Shown: positions 30,429-38,629 of the stretch, piece after piece
Position numbering within the stretch: the stretch's first letter is position 1
How the letters are laid out: the number at the start of each line of letters is the position of its first letter
Origin: Nonomuraea glycinis
GTDB taxonomy: Bacteria; Actinomycetota; Actinomycetes; Streptosporangiales; Streptosporangiaceae
Assembly: GCF_014646515.1 (NCBI RefSeq)
Contig: NZ_BMNK01000002.1
Location: 515,329-579,328 of the forward strand
Direction of reading: 5' to 3'
DNA length: 64,000 nucleotides
Translations under genes and position numbers: made by a program
The notes under the pieces: model-generated
What the model saw: the letters and a program-made list of their open reading frames with translations, nothing else
The model's database searches: none
What the model was told of the DNA's origin: nothing

Positions 30429-31367
30429 ATGCGCCTGCGTCACGTTGACGGAACGCTCGTTCACCTCGCCTATAACGCAGGCGTTCACCCCGCTGAGGAC
30501 CTGGAGAACCTGATCGCCCACCTGACCCGCTACGCCGTCCCGGTGCGCAAGCGGCTCGGCGTGGAGCGGATGGGCGTCGGCCTGTGGCTGTCGCCCACGG
30601 TGGCCGACCACCTCACCGCCGATCGCATCGAGCTGGTGCGGCTGCGCCGCTCGCTGGAGGAGCGCGGCCTGGAGGTCGTCAGCCTCAACGGCACCGGCGG
30701 CCGCAACCAGGAGGTGCCTGGCCCCGACTGGGCCAAGCCCGAGCGCTACCGCTACACGATGGCGCTGGCCAAGATCCTGGCGTTTCTGCTGCCCGAGGAC
30801 GTGAGGTTCGGCAGCATCTCCACGATACCGATCGGCTGGCGCCGCGACTGGCCCGCCGACCTCCACTCCATCGCCACCCGGCGGCTGGAGCGGCTGGCCC
30901 GCGAGCTGCGCGGCATCTACAGCGTCACCGGCAAGACCATCAGGGTCGGCTTCGAGCCGTGGCCCGGGTGTGTGCTGGAGACGACCGAGCAGGCGCTGGA
31001 GCGCGTGGGCGGGATCGGCTCCGAGCACCTGGGCATCTGCCTGGACGCCTGTCACCTCGCCTGCGGCTCCGAGGAGCCCGGTGCGGCCCTGCGCGGCCTG
31101 GCCGAGGCCGGTGCGCCGGTGGTCAAGCTGGGCCATGTGCACAGCCACGCCGGCGGCACGCTCAACACCGGAGCCGTGCTCCACGACACGCTCACGGCGA
31201 TGCTGTCGGGCGCGGTCAACGGCAGCGCGCACATCGAGGTCGAGACGCACAACCTGATGGTCCCGGGCCGCGCCAAGGGCCCCGGTGCCCTGGTGTCGCT
31301 CCTGGCCGAGGAGCTCGACTGGGCCCGCACCAACCTCAGCAGCCTGGGCCTGCAACTGGCCGCCTGA
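30429..31367 (+). CDS. EboE-like TIM-barrel protein
   Basis: A 312-residue protein resembling EboE, a TIM-barrel member of the ebo metabolite-transport cluster. Shared features are the opening HLAYNAGVHPAEDLENL, the GVGLWLSPTVADHL segment near residue 60, SLNGTGGRNQEVPGPDW, and the LLPEDVRFGSISTIPIGWR block near residue 120. The LDACHLACG motif near 215 is typical of xylose isomerase-like barrels. None of the other ebo genes is adjacent, so the role here is unclear. ATG 30429 has GTGGAGGAAG upstream. Confidence 0.65.
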   Translation: MRLRHVDGTLVHLAYNAGVHPAEDLENLIAHLTRYAVPVRKRLGVERMGVGLWLSPTVADHLTADRIELVRLRRSLEERGLEVVSLNGTGGRNQEVPGPDWAKPERYRYTMALAKILAFLLPEDVRFGSISTIPIGWRRDWPADLHSIATRRLERLARELRGIYSVTGKTIRVGFEPWPGCVLETTEQALERVGGIGSEHLGICLDACHLACGSEEPGAALRGLAEAGAPVVKLGHVHSHAGGTLNTGAVLHDTLTAMLSGAVNGSAHIEVETHNLMVPGRAKGPGALVSLLAEELDWARTNLSSLGLQLAA

Positions 31368-31420
31368 GGCCACAACGCCACGTCCGGTGGTGCGGGACGT
31401 GCTCACCTGCGTCATCTCTG

Positions 31421-31891
31421 TCAGAGGGTGCCGAACCACCCGGGGGTGTCGAGCCGCCAGAGGGTGGCCGGGGTCATCTTGCGGAGGTCGGACTCGAGGG
31501 CCTGGAGCCGGTCCGCGCCCAGCTCGGCGGCCCAGTTGGCGCGCAGGTCGTCGAAGATGCGGGCGGAGCGGGTGAGAGCGTCCAGGCCGTAGGGGGTCAG
31601 GCGGACGACTTTGCGCCTGGTGTCGTGGGGGTCGGGGGCGCGCTGGACGTAGCCGATGCGTTCCAGGGTCTCGATGGTCTTGCCCGCCGCCTGCTTGGTG
31701 ACGCCGAGGGTGCGGCCGAGCTCGACGGCCGTCGTCCCGTGCGGGCCGATGGCCTGCATGACGAAGCCGTGCATGGGGCGAATGTCGGGGTGCCCCTGGC
31801 GGCCGAGCTCGGTGTGGAGCTCGTCGATCAGCACACGGAAGGCCAGGAGCAGACGCAGGGGCAGCTCGAAGCCTGGGGACTCGCTTGACAT
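31421..31891 (-). CDS. MarR-family transcriptional regulator
   Basis: A 156-residue winged-helix repressor of the MarR family. The HTH and wing are visible in TAVELGRTLGVTKQAAGKTIETLERIGYVQR and DTRRKVVRLTPYG (each part of a longer run). ATG 31891 is chosen over an in-frame TTG at 31900. It diverges from a cupin gene 60 bp away, with a TAGACAA/TTGTCTA operator in between, so it most likely represses the cupin and itself. Confidence 0.9.
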   Translation of the reverse strand: MSSESPGFELPLRLLLAFRVLIDELHTELGRQGHPDIRPMHGFVMQAIGPHGTTAVELGRTLGVTKQAAGKTIETLERIGYVQRAPDPHDTRRKVVRLTPYGLDALTRSARIFDDLRANWAAELGADRLQALESDLRKMTPATLWRLDTPGWFGTL

Positions 31892-31892
31892 G

Positions 31893-31933
31893 ATAGACAA
31901 CCTGGTTCACTATCTAGACAACAACATTGTCTA
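31893..31933. promoter_or_regulatory. MarR operator in the marR/cupin divergent region
   Basis: TAGACAA at 31915-31921 and TTGTCTA at 31927-31933 form a perfect inverted repeat with a five-base spacer. A further half-site ATAGACAA lies at 31893-31900. All fall between the start codons of marR and the cupin gene. Local AT-richness also suggests overlapping promoters. Confidence 0.75.
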
Positions 31934-31951
31934 TCTTAGTGGAGGACGGCT

Positions 31952-32368
31952 GTGACTGTCATTCGTGACGCGCAGGCCCGCCGGATCGAGACGCCGAACG
32001 GCGTCATGACCACCCTTGCCTCGCCCACTCAGGGTGAGGCCGGCCAGTCCGTGTGGCGGGTGGACGCCCTGCCGGGGATGGTGGGCCCGCTGCATGCCTT
32101 CGACCGCGAGTCGGTGTGGACCTGGCTGGACGGTGGGTGTGTCGTGCAGGTGGGCCGCGAACGGTACGAGGTGGCCGCGGGGGACACCCTGGTGCTCGCG
32201 GCGGACGTGCTGCGGCAGATGTTCGGGGACGCCGAGCGTGGCTTCACCGCGATCGTGGCCGCTCCCGCCGGGGTGCAGGTCTACAACCCGGGCGGCCTCG
32301 TGGCCGACGGCGCCTGCGACCTCGTCCCCGAAGGAACCGAGCGAATGCCGCTGCCCTGGGCGTGCTGA
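31952..32368 (+). CDS. Cupin-domain protein controlled by MarR
   Basis: A 138-residue small beta-barrel of the cupin superfamily. The motif-1 region is PLHAFDRESVWTWLDGG, with a His and Glu but fewer metal ligands than usual. The motif-2 region is VAAGDTLVLAADVLRQMF, lacking the normal His. It might therefore bind a ligand rather than act as a metal enzyme. GTG 31952 has GGAGG upstream. The gene diverges from marR. Its last codons are repeated in tandem after the stop. Confidence 0.75.
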   Translation: MTVIRDAQARRIETPNGVMTTLASPTQGEAGQSVWRVDALPGMVGPLHAFDRESVWTWLDGGCVVQVGRERYEVAAGDTLVLAADVLRQMFGDAERGFTAIVAAPAGVQVYNPGGLVADGACDLVPEGTERMPLPWAC

Positions 32369-32480
32369 CCACGGCGGGATCTGCCGTCGCTCTCAGGCGT
32401 GCTGACCACGGCGGGATCTGCTGCCGGTCTCAGGCGTGCGGGAGGAGGCGGGATCTGCCGCCGCTCTCAGGTGTGGGGGA
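32360..32480. repeat. Three-copy 37-bp tandem repeat across the cupin/mutY stop junction
   Basis: Exact-length units occupy 32360-32396, 32397-32433 and 32434-32470, followed by a partial fourth. The first two begin GCGTGCTGACC, the last codons and stop of the cupin gene. All end CTCTCAG or GTCTCAG, the reverse of the mutY stop context. The third unit contains the true mutY stop (32467-32469). So each unit spans the whole stop-to-stop junction. Confidence 0.85.
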
Positions 32481-33342
32481 GGCGGTAGGTGCCGTCGTCC
32501 AGGTGCTCGGCCAGGCCGTCGGTGATGAGGCCGTCGAGGGCGCGTTCTCGCTGTATGGGCTCGTCCCACACCGCGTCCAATGCCGCCTTCGGCACCGGGC
32601 CGTGCGCGGAGCGCAGCACCGCCAGCAGACGGCCCCGGCACTGCCGGTCCGTGCCCGCGTACGACTGACCCTTGCGCGCAGGGCCCGCGTGCGGAGGCTT
32701 GCCGGCCAGGCGCCAGGCACACGCCCCCGCGATCGGGCAGTCGGCGCATCGGGGGCTGCGGGCCGTACAGACCAGGGCGCCCAGCTCCATCACGGCGACC
32801 CCCCAGCGGGCGGCGCCGAGCTCGGGCAGAAGTGCCTCGGCCAGCCGGCGTTCGGCGGCCGACGTGGCGGTGGGGGGATACTCCTCGGCCCGCACCGCTC
32901 GGGCGAACACCCGGCGGACGTTGGTGTCCAGCACCGCGTGCCGGCCGCCGTAGGCGAAACTGGCGACGGCGGCGGCGGTGTATTCGCCGATGCCCGGCAG
33001 AGCGAGCAGTGTCGCGTGGTCCGACGGCACGTGCCCGTCGTGCTCCGCGACGATGGCCTTGGCGCAGGCGTGCAACCGCAGCGCCCGGCGCGGGTAGCCG
33101 AGCCGGCCCCAATGGCGGACGGCCTCTCCGGGAGGCTCGGCCGCCAGCGCCTTCGGAGCGGGCCAGCGCGCCATCCATTCGAGCCACACCGGCAGCACCC
33201 GGGCGACCGGAGTCTGCTGCAACATGATCTCGCTGACGAGCACGCCCCAGGGGGTCGAATCGTCGGTGCGCCAAGGGAGTTCCCGGGCGTTGTTTTCGTA
33301 CCACTCCAGAATGGGAAGGTGTAGGAGTTTCGGCTCAAGCAC
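32467..33342 (-). CDS. mutY: A/G-specific adenine glycosylase
   Basis: Removes adenine mispaired with 8-oxoguanine. The 291-residue protein has WGVLVSEIMLQQT with the catalytic Glu near residue 40, the helix-hairpin-helix LPGIGEYTA with VLDTNVRR and the catalytic Asp, and the C-X6-C-X2-C-X5-C iron-sulfur cluster in VCTARSPRCADCPIAGAC. The C-terminal NUDIX-like recognition domain is short, as in many actinobacterial enzymes. GTG 33342 gives the family start; an in-frame codon at 33423 is too far upstream. Confidence 0.93.
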   Translation of the reverse strand: MLEPKLLHLPILEWYENNARELPWRTDDSTPWGVLVSEIMLQQTPVARVLPVWLEWMARWPAPKALAAEPPGEAVRHWGRLGYPRRALRLHACAKAIVAEHDGHVPSDHATLLALPGIGEYTAAAVASFAYGGRHAVLDTNVRRVFARAVRAEEYPPTATSAAERRLAEALLPELGAARWGVAVMELGALVCTARSPRCADCPIAGACAWRLAGKPPHAGPARKGQSYAGTDRQCRGRLLAVLRSAHGPVPKAALDAVWDEPIQRERALDGLITDGLAEHLDDGTYRLPHT

Positions 33343-33421
33343 GCGCCCTAGCGTATGTGGAGATGGCAAGGCGCGGCGTGTCGTCACGCTGAGTGGCCGG
33401 GCGATTAAACATGCTGTGCTC

Positions 33422-34108
33422 ATGGACCCCGATACGATGCGTGGCGACCCTGGATTGGGAGGCGACGTCTACTGGCGGCGGCGCATGAGCGTTCTGGTCG
33501 GAGTGCTTGTGGTGGTGGCCGTGGTGGCCTGGGCATGCTCCAGCGGCGGGAGCGGGCCCGAGCGCAAGTCCAGCGCCCAGTCCTCGGAGAGCGCCACGCC
33601 GGCCACCGATCCGCTGCTGGCCGGACTGCGCACTCTCGCCATGGGTACGGCCAGCCCCACGCCCAAGCCGAGCGTCACCAAGGCCACCCCGCAGGCACAG
33701 GCACAGGCGCACCGCCCGGGAGAGCCCTGCGCGGAGGCGAACCTGGTGATCGGCCTGCAAGGCAAGCAGGAGATCTACGCCGGAGGCACCCGCCCCAACT
33801 TCCTCATCACGGTCGTGAACACCGGCCCGGTCATGTGCAAGACCGACGTCGGGCCGCGAGCCATGGAGATCCGCATCACCTCGGGCGAGGACCGGATCTG
33901 GTCCACCTCCGACTGTGTCAGCGGCGCCGGAGTCGAGGTGAAGGAGCTGCAACGCGGCGTCCCCTACGTTCGCTCGCTCGACTGGGACCGCCGCCGCTCC
34001 AGCGGTGACTGCCGCACCGACCCGCCGAACGCCCTGCCTGGCACGTACGTCGCGGTGGCGCACATGGGCAAGCTCCGAAGCCCGAAGGGGGTCTTCCACC
34101 TGCGTTGA
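33422..34108 (+). CDS. Membrane-anchored or secreted protein of unknown function
   Basis: A 228-residue protein with a short basic N-terminus and one hydrophobic segment (MSVLVGVLVVVAVVAWACSS, about residues 22-41). A Ser/Thr/Pro-rich linker follows, then a folded domain from about residue 100 with paired cysteines (GEPCAEANLVIGL ... VMCKTDVG ... TSDCVSG ... GDCRTDPP). This looks like an extracytoplasmic beta-sandwich. The ATG start is uncertain; ATG 33437 is possible. I do not recognise a family with confidence. It diverges from mutY. Confidence 0.65.
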   Translation: MDPDTMRGDPGLGGDVYWRRRMSVLVGVLVVVAVVAWACSSGGSGPERKSSAQSSESATPATDPLLAGLRTLAMGTASPTPKPSVTKATPQAQAQAHRPGEPCAEANLVIGLQGKQEIYAGGTRPNFLITVVNTGPVMCKTDVGPRAMEIRITSGEDRIWSTSDCVSGAGVEVKELQRGVPYVRSLDWDRRRSSGDCRTDPPNALPGTYVAVAHMGKLRSPKGVFHLR

Positions 34109-34356
34109 CCGATCAGCTCCCGAGGCCGGTCGGAAGCGGCCCCGAGACGCTCGGCATCTCCTGCCGGCGCGGCCACCGCGCCACCGAACGCCACGAACGG
34201 GTGGGCGAACCGGGCCCCGACCGCCCTGAACAGATGGCGAAGGCGTAGACGAGCCAGACCGGGACGACAAGCAGGACTGCACGCCCGAGGACCCGCCATC
34301 GGAAGCGCCCCGCCAGTGACGACAACGTGGCACGGAGGGCAGTGAACGCCGGGGAG

Positions 34357-35076
34357 TCAGGAATCCTGGAACTTGTCGGCCAAGCCCTGGAAACCGGCCG
34401 GCAGGTCGTCGTAGAACAGCTCGGCCTCGGCCCGCTCGCCATGGAGCCGCCAGTAGGCCTCGGCGATGGCCTCGGGCTCGGAGGCGGGACCGCCCTGGCC
34501 GATGTAGGCCGCGATAGCGACATGGGCGGCGTAGACGCCGGTGCCGGACAGCGCCGCGTTCAGGTTCAGGATCCAGTTCCGCATGCCCGCGGTGGCGATC
34601 TGTACGTTCGCCACCTGCGGCACGATGATCGGTCCCGAGCCGGCCCCGCTGGTCACCAGGATGGTCCCGGAGCCGCGTTCCAGCATGCCGGGCAGCACCT
34701 GGTTCACCGCCGCCACCCCGCCGAGCAGGTACGTGTCCAGGTGGGGGAGCAGCGCGTCGACGGTGACGTGGGCCGCATCGACGATCGGCGCGGCGGTCAG
34801 GTCGGACGGTGTCGGAGCGGGCGAGTATTCCAGTACGTCGATCGGCCCAAGCTGCTCGGCGGCGGCGGCCAGTGCCGCTTGCAGGCCCGGCCGGTCGGTG
34901 ACGTCCGCGGGGAAGACCTCCACCCGCGTACCCTCAGCGGCGATGCGGTCGGCGACCGCTTCCAGCCTCGTACGGTCACGCGCGACGAGTGCCACGTTGA
35001 AGCCCTCGGCCGCGAAGCGTTGCCCGATGGCGCGCCCGAGCTGCGGGCCCGCGCCGATGACGGCGATCGTGTTCAT
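34357..35076 (-). CDS. Short-chain dehydrogenase/reductase
   Basis: A 239-residue SDR oxidoreductase. The NAD(P)-binding motif is IGAGPQLGRAIGQRFAAEG at about residues 8-26, a variant of TGxxxGxG. DVTDRPGLQAAL and the TILVTSGAGSG strand follow. The canonical YxxxK catalytic pair is not evident (the region reads NVQIATAGMRNWIL), so catalysis may be altered. ATG 35076 fits the family start. It diverges from an AraC-type regulator, which may control it. Confidence 0.85.
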   Translation of the reverse strand: MNTIAVIGAGPQLGRAIGQRFAAEGFNVALVARDRTRLEAVADRIAAEGTRVEVFPADVTDRPGLQAALAAAAEQLGPIDVLEYSPAPTPSDLTAAPIVDAAHVTVDALLPHLDTYLLGGVAAVNQVLPGMLERGSGTILVTSGAGSGPIIVPQVANVQIATAGMRNWILNLNAALSGTGVYAAHVAIAAYIGQGGPASEPEAIAEAYWRLHGERAEAELFYDDLPAGFQGLADKFQDS

Positions 35077-35255
35077 GAAGGGGACCTCGACTGTATCGTT
35101 CGGATTGCATTTCTCGACGTGGCGAGGGTGCGCCGGGGTCGGCATCGGCCGACGACCCGGCACCGGATCGACGAAGGATCGTTGACCGAAACGTACGTGA
35201 ATCATCAAGGCCGCCGCTTGGATCGGCGCGACAACCAGGACGGAAGGTTTGCGAC

Positions 35256-36188
35256 ATGACGACCGGCATCCTCTCGTTCGACGCGTGCGGCCCGGGAGCT
35301 GTCGGTGATTTCATGCGCGAGTGGGACGCCCGGATCGGGAATCGATTCCCGCTGGCCTCCTTCAGCCCGGAGTCGGCCACCGGCTTCCGCTTCCGTTCCG
35401 CCGGGATGCGCGTCCGGGACGTGATGTTCAACAGCATCGACAGCACGTCGGCGATCCGGACCATCGGCGGGACCTTCGGCGTGGAGGACCACGTACGGGT
35501 GTGGGTCATGCGCCGGGGGGTGTCGCGATTCGGGAACCGCCAGGGCCGTGAGCACGCCGTGGCGGCGGGTCGATTCACGGCACACGGCGGGCGGTTAACC
35601 CATTTCGCCGCGGCGGCGCACTCCACCATCCAGGTGCTCGCGCTACCGGCCGGCGCCGTTCCGCGCCTGCGCGACCGTACGGTCTCCGGCTCGGCCGGTG
35701 CCGCGGAGATGCGCCTGCTGACCGCGCACCTCGACATGGTCCGCGAGAGTCTCGCCGCGCTTCGGCCGGCCGGAGTCGACGCCGCACGCAACACGCTCGT
35801 CGAACTGACCGCGGCGGCGGTCGCGGGAAGCTTCGACGAAAGCGAACCGCTGCTGGCTCCCGCGCTCGCCCGAGCCGCGAAAGAAATCGCCGACCGGCGG
35901 CTCACCGACCCCGAGCTGAGTCCGTCGGCGCTGGCGCGACATCTGAACGTCTCCGTCCGCACGCTGCAACGCGCTTTCGCCGCCGAGGGCCGCTCGGTCA
36001 GCGCCTACATCCGGGATCGGCGCCTGGAGGAGGCCCACCGTGCGCTGACGACGGCCGGGAAGTCCACGACCGTTTCCGAGCTGGCCGCGCGCCTGCAGTT
36101 CGCCGACGGCGGGCACCTCGCCCGCGCGTTCCGGAAACGTTATCGCCAGAGCCCCAGCGAATACCTCGCCGGCCTCCGCCGGTCATGA
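35256..36188 (+). CDS. AraC-family transcriptional regulator
   Basis: A 310-residue regulator. The N-terminal sensor covers residues 1-190. The C-terminal AraC DNA-binding domain has two HTH motifs: SPSALARHLNVSVRTLQRAF near residue 230, and the second ending in ARLQFADGGHLARAF, followed by RKRYRQSPSEY near 300. The sensor resembles the AraC_binding_2 type. It diverges from the SDR gene across about 180 bp, so the SDR is the likely target. A good ribosome-binding site (GGAAGG) precedes the ATG. Confidence 0.9.
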   Translation: MTTGILSFDACGPGAVGDFMREWDARIGNRFPLASFSPESATGFRFRSAGMRVRDVMFNSIDSTSAIRTIGGTFGVEDHVRVWVMRRGVSRFGNRQGREHAVAAGRFTAHGGRLTHFAAAAHSTIQVLALPAGAVPRLRDRTVSGSAGAAEMRLLTAHLDMVRESLAALRPAGVDAARNTLVELTAAAVAGSFDESEPLLAPALARAAKEIADRRLTDPELSPSALARHLNVSVRTLQRAFAAEGRSVSAYIRDRRLEEAHRALTTAGKSTTVSELAARLQFADGGHLARAFRKRYRQSPSEYLAGLRRS

Positions 36189-36342
36189 TGACGGAGGCCG
36201 GACTCCCGGGCTGGCGCCCGCGTGACCTTCGACTGCGAGCTCGCCATCGCTGGAGCACAGGTGGTTCTTCGGGTGACCGAGGCCGGTCACCAGGATCCGC
36301 TTGCGTCGGCGATGATCCGACGGTCCCCGTGCGTACGGACGA

Positions 36343-37425
36343 TCACACGTAACGTTCGAGGATGGAGGACTCCGCGAGGCGGGAGAGGCCCTCGCGGACG
36401 CTGCGGGCGCGGGACTCGCCGACGCCGCCTACGGCCTGCAGGTCGTCGATGCTGGCCGCCAGGAGCTTCTGCAGGCTGCCGAAGTGGTTGACCAGGCGGT
36501 CGATGACGGTGGCGGGCAGGCGGGGGACCTTGGCCAGCAGGCGGAAACCGCGCGGGCTGACCGCGCTTTCGAGCGTGTCGCCGCCGTGGTGGCCCAGCAC
36601 GTTGGCCACCATCGACAGGTCCAGCAGCTCGCTGCCCGACAGGGCGTCCAGCTCGTGCAGGGACTCCGCGAGGCGGCGCTGCCGACGGCCGGCCGCCGCC
36701 GGGAGATAGTCGCGGACCACCAGCTCACGCTCGGAGTCGACGCCCGCGACCAGCTCATCGAGCTGCAGCGACAGCAGCCTGCCGTCGGTGCCCAGCTCGA
36801 CCACATAGCCCTTGATCTCGTCGGAGATGCGCCGGACCATCTCCAGGCGCTGCGCCACCGCCGACACGTCGCGGACCGTCACCAGGTCCTCGATCTCCAG
36901 GGCGGACAGGGTGCCGGACACCTCGTCCAGGCGGTGCTTGTAGCGCTCAAGCGTGGCCAGGGCCTGGTTGGCCTTGGACATGATGACCGCCGACTCCTCC
37001 AGCACATAACGAATGCCGTCGAGGTAGACGGCGATGGTCCGCATGGACTTGCTGATCGCGATGATCGGCAGGCCGGTCTCCTTGGCCACGCGCTGGGCGG
37101 TGCGGTGCCGGGTGCCGGACTCGTCGGTCGGGATCGTCGGGTCGGGAACGAGATGGACGGCAGCGCGGATGATCCGGTGATCGTCGTTCATCACGATCGC
37201 GCCGTCCATCTTGGCCAGCTCGCGCAGCCGGGTGGACGAGAACTCCACGTCCAGCTCGAAGCCGCCGCTGCAGACCTGCTCGACGGCCTCGTTGTGGCCG
37301 AGCACGATCAGACCACCGGTCTGACCCCGCAGGATGCGCTCCAAGCCGTCGCGTAGCGGTGTGCCCGGGGCGACTGCCGCCAGGGCTTCGCGACGGCGGT
37401 CGTCAAGACTCCTGTCGTTAGGCAC
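36343..37425 (-). CDS. disA: DNA integrity scanning diadenylate cyclase DisA
   Basis: Synthesises cyclic di-AMP from two ATP and scans DNA for branched lesions. The 360-residue protein has the DAC domain in the N-terminal half with DGA at 73-75 and RHR at 105-107. The central helical linker and a C-terminal helix-hairpin-helix domain ([16 protein letters not shown]) complete it. GTG 37425 matches the family start. A c-di-AMP riboswitch controls the cell-wall hydrolase gene 14 kb away, so the signal and one target lie in the same window. radA is nearby, as is usual. Confidence 0.96.
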   Translation of the reverse strand: MPNDRSLDDRRREALAAVAPGTPLRDGLERILRGQTGGLIVLGHNEAVEQVCSGGFELDVEFSSTRLRELAKMDGAIVMNDDHRIIRAAVHLVPDPTIPTDESGTRHRTAQRVAKETGLPIIAISKSMRTIAVYLDGIRYVLEESAVIMSKANQALATLERYKHRLDEVSGTLSALEIEDLVTVRDVSAVAQRLEMVRRISDEIKGYVVELGTDGRLLSLQLDELVAGVDSERELVVRDYLPAAAGRRQRRLAESLHELDALSGSELLDLSMVANVLGHHGGDTLESAVSPRGFRLLAKVPRLPATVIDRLVNHFGSLQKLLAASIDDLQAVGGVGESRARSVREGLSRLAESSILERYV

Positions 37426-37615
37426 CTGACCCCCGTGTCCGATCGTCCAAACTCAGCTTAGCCGCGCAGGCCGAGGTCCACCTCCGCCTCAGGTCGAGGA
37501 TTCCAGAGGTGACTCCTTCGGTGGGAGGAGGGCCCGCAAAGGTCGCGACATCGTGATATATCGCCCATTGGGGGTTGTTTCCCGGGTGACGCGTAATGGG
37601 GCTGTGACCGTACGA

Positions 37616-38503
37616 TCAGATTCTGCTGTTACGGCGGAGGACCTCGACGGCGCTGACCGTGGTGTGGCCGCGCCAGTCCAGGGAGCCCGCCGGGGAGATC
37701 GTGGCGTAGTCGACGATCCAGCCGCCGTCGTCCTGCTGCAGGGCGGCGAGGCGGTCGAGGTCGGCGCCGATCACCGTGGGCGTGAACAGCTCCCGCGCCG
37801 GCCGGTCAGGGTAGGGCGCGAGGTCGAGCGGATGAAGGGCCTCGTTCTCGGTGCCGCCCTCGACCCGCACCCGGCCGTCCGCGGGCACGTACGCGCTGAG
37901 GCGGCGCAGGAGATCCGCCGCCTCGGGCCGGCTGTCGTACACGATGTCCAGGAAACGCACCGCGAAAGCCAGCACGTACGCGTGCGGCGCCTGGTCGAGC
38001 GCCTCGATCGCGGTCAGGCAGTAGCGAGTGGCCCGCTCCAGCCAGGGGTGCGCGGCCACCGCCGGGTCGTGCGCGGCGACGCGCCAGGCGGCCGCGGCCG
38101 TCACGGAGGTGATCTGGAGCGCCGACACGGTGGGGTCGGCGCCTTGCCACCAGGGGGCGGTGCCGGCGGAGACGGCGAGAGGCAGCGCGAACGGCAGCCC
38201 TCCATCGGGCAGAGACACCGACTCCAGCCAGTCGCACAGTGCCACGGCCTGCGGCGACGTGGCGGGGGCGACGTTCTCGAACACCTCGAAGGCGTGCAGC
38301 GCGGCCCCCGGCTGGCTCTCCGGGGAGCGGAGATCAGGCTCCAACCCCCACCCGTAACCGCCGTCGGCATTGCGGTAGCCGTCCAGGGCGGCCAGGGCGG
38401 CGGCGGGGCCGGTCCGGTGCATGAGCAGCTCGAAGCGGCGACGGTCCAGGACACGCGCGTGCGTGGCCATGAACGACTCGGCCGCGGAAAGGTCCACGTT
38501 CAT
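37616..38503 (-). CDS. Alpha-alpha barrel protein of prenyltransferase/terpene-cyclase type
   Basis: A 295-residue protein with helical repeats of the squalene-cyclase/prenyltransferase kind: DGYRNADGGYGWGLEPDLR near residue 40, SLPDGGLPFALP near 100 and QQDDGGWIVDYA near 265. The repeated Asp-Gly-Gly-Trp/Tyr turns are the family hallmark. No catalytic DxDD motif is evident, so activity is doubtful. ATG 38503 gives the cleanest N-terminus. It lies between disA and radA in the same direction; function is unknown. Confidence 0.65.
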   Translation of the reverse strand: MNVDLSAAESFMATHARVLDRRRFELLMHRTGPAAALAALDGYRNADGGYGWGLEPDLRSPESQPGAALHAFEVFENVAPATSPQAVALCDWLESVSLPDGGLPFALPLAVSAGTAPWWQGADPTVSALQITSVTAAAAWRVAAHDPAVAAHPWLERATRYCLTAIEALDQAPHAYVLAFAVRFLDIVYDSRPEAADLLRRLSAYVPADGRVRVEGGTENEALHPLDLAPYPDRPARELFTPTVIGADLDRLAALQQDDGGWIVDYATISPAGSLDWRGHTTVSAVEVLRRNSRI

Positions 38504-38629
38504 GCGCCCATCGTCCCCCGCCCCCACCCCCAGGTCTTGTACGGATCAGCCATCCCTGGGTGTGTTGCCCCGGCTCACCACCTGCCCAGAAAAGTCAAGG
38601 GTCGAATCACCGGCGGCTGTTCCTGGATG

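Noticed and set aside
34113..34356. Leftward frame with one hydrophobic stretch (LGRAVLLVVPVWLVYAFAIC)
   Set aside because: No ATG or ribosome-binding site near it; the only possible start is a weak TTG. It may be a remnant of a membrane gene, but evidence is insufficient.
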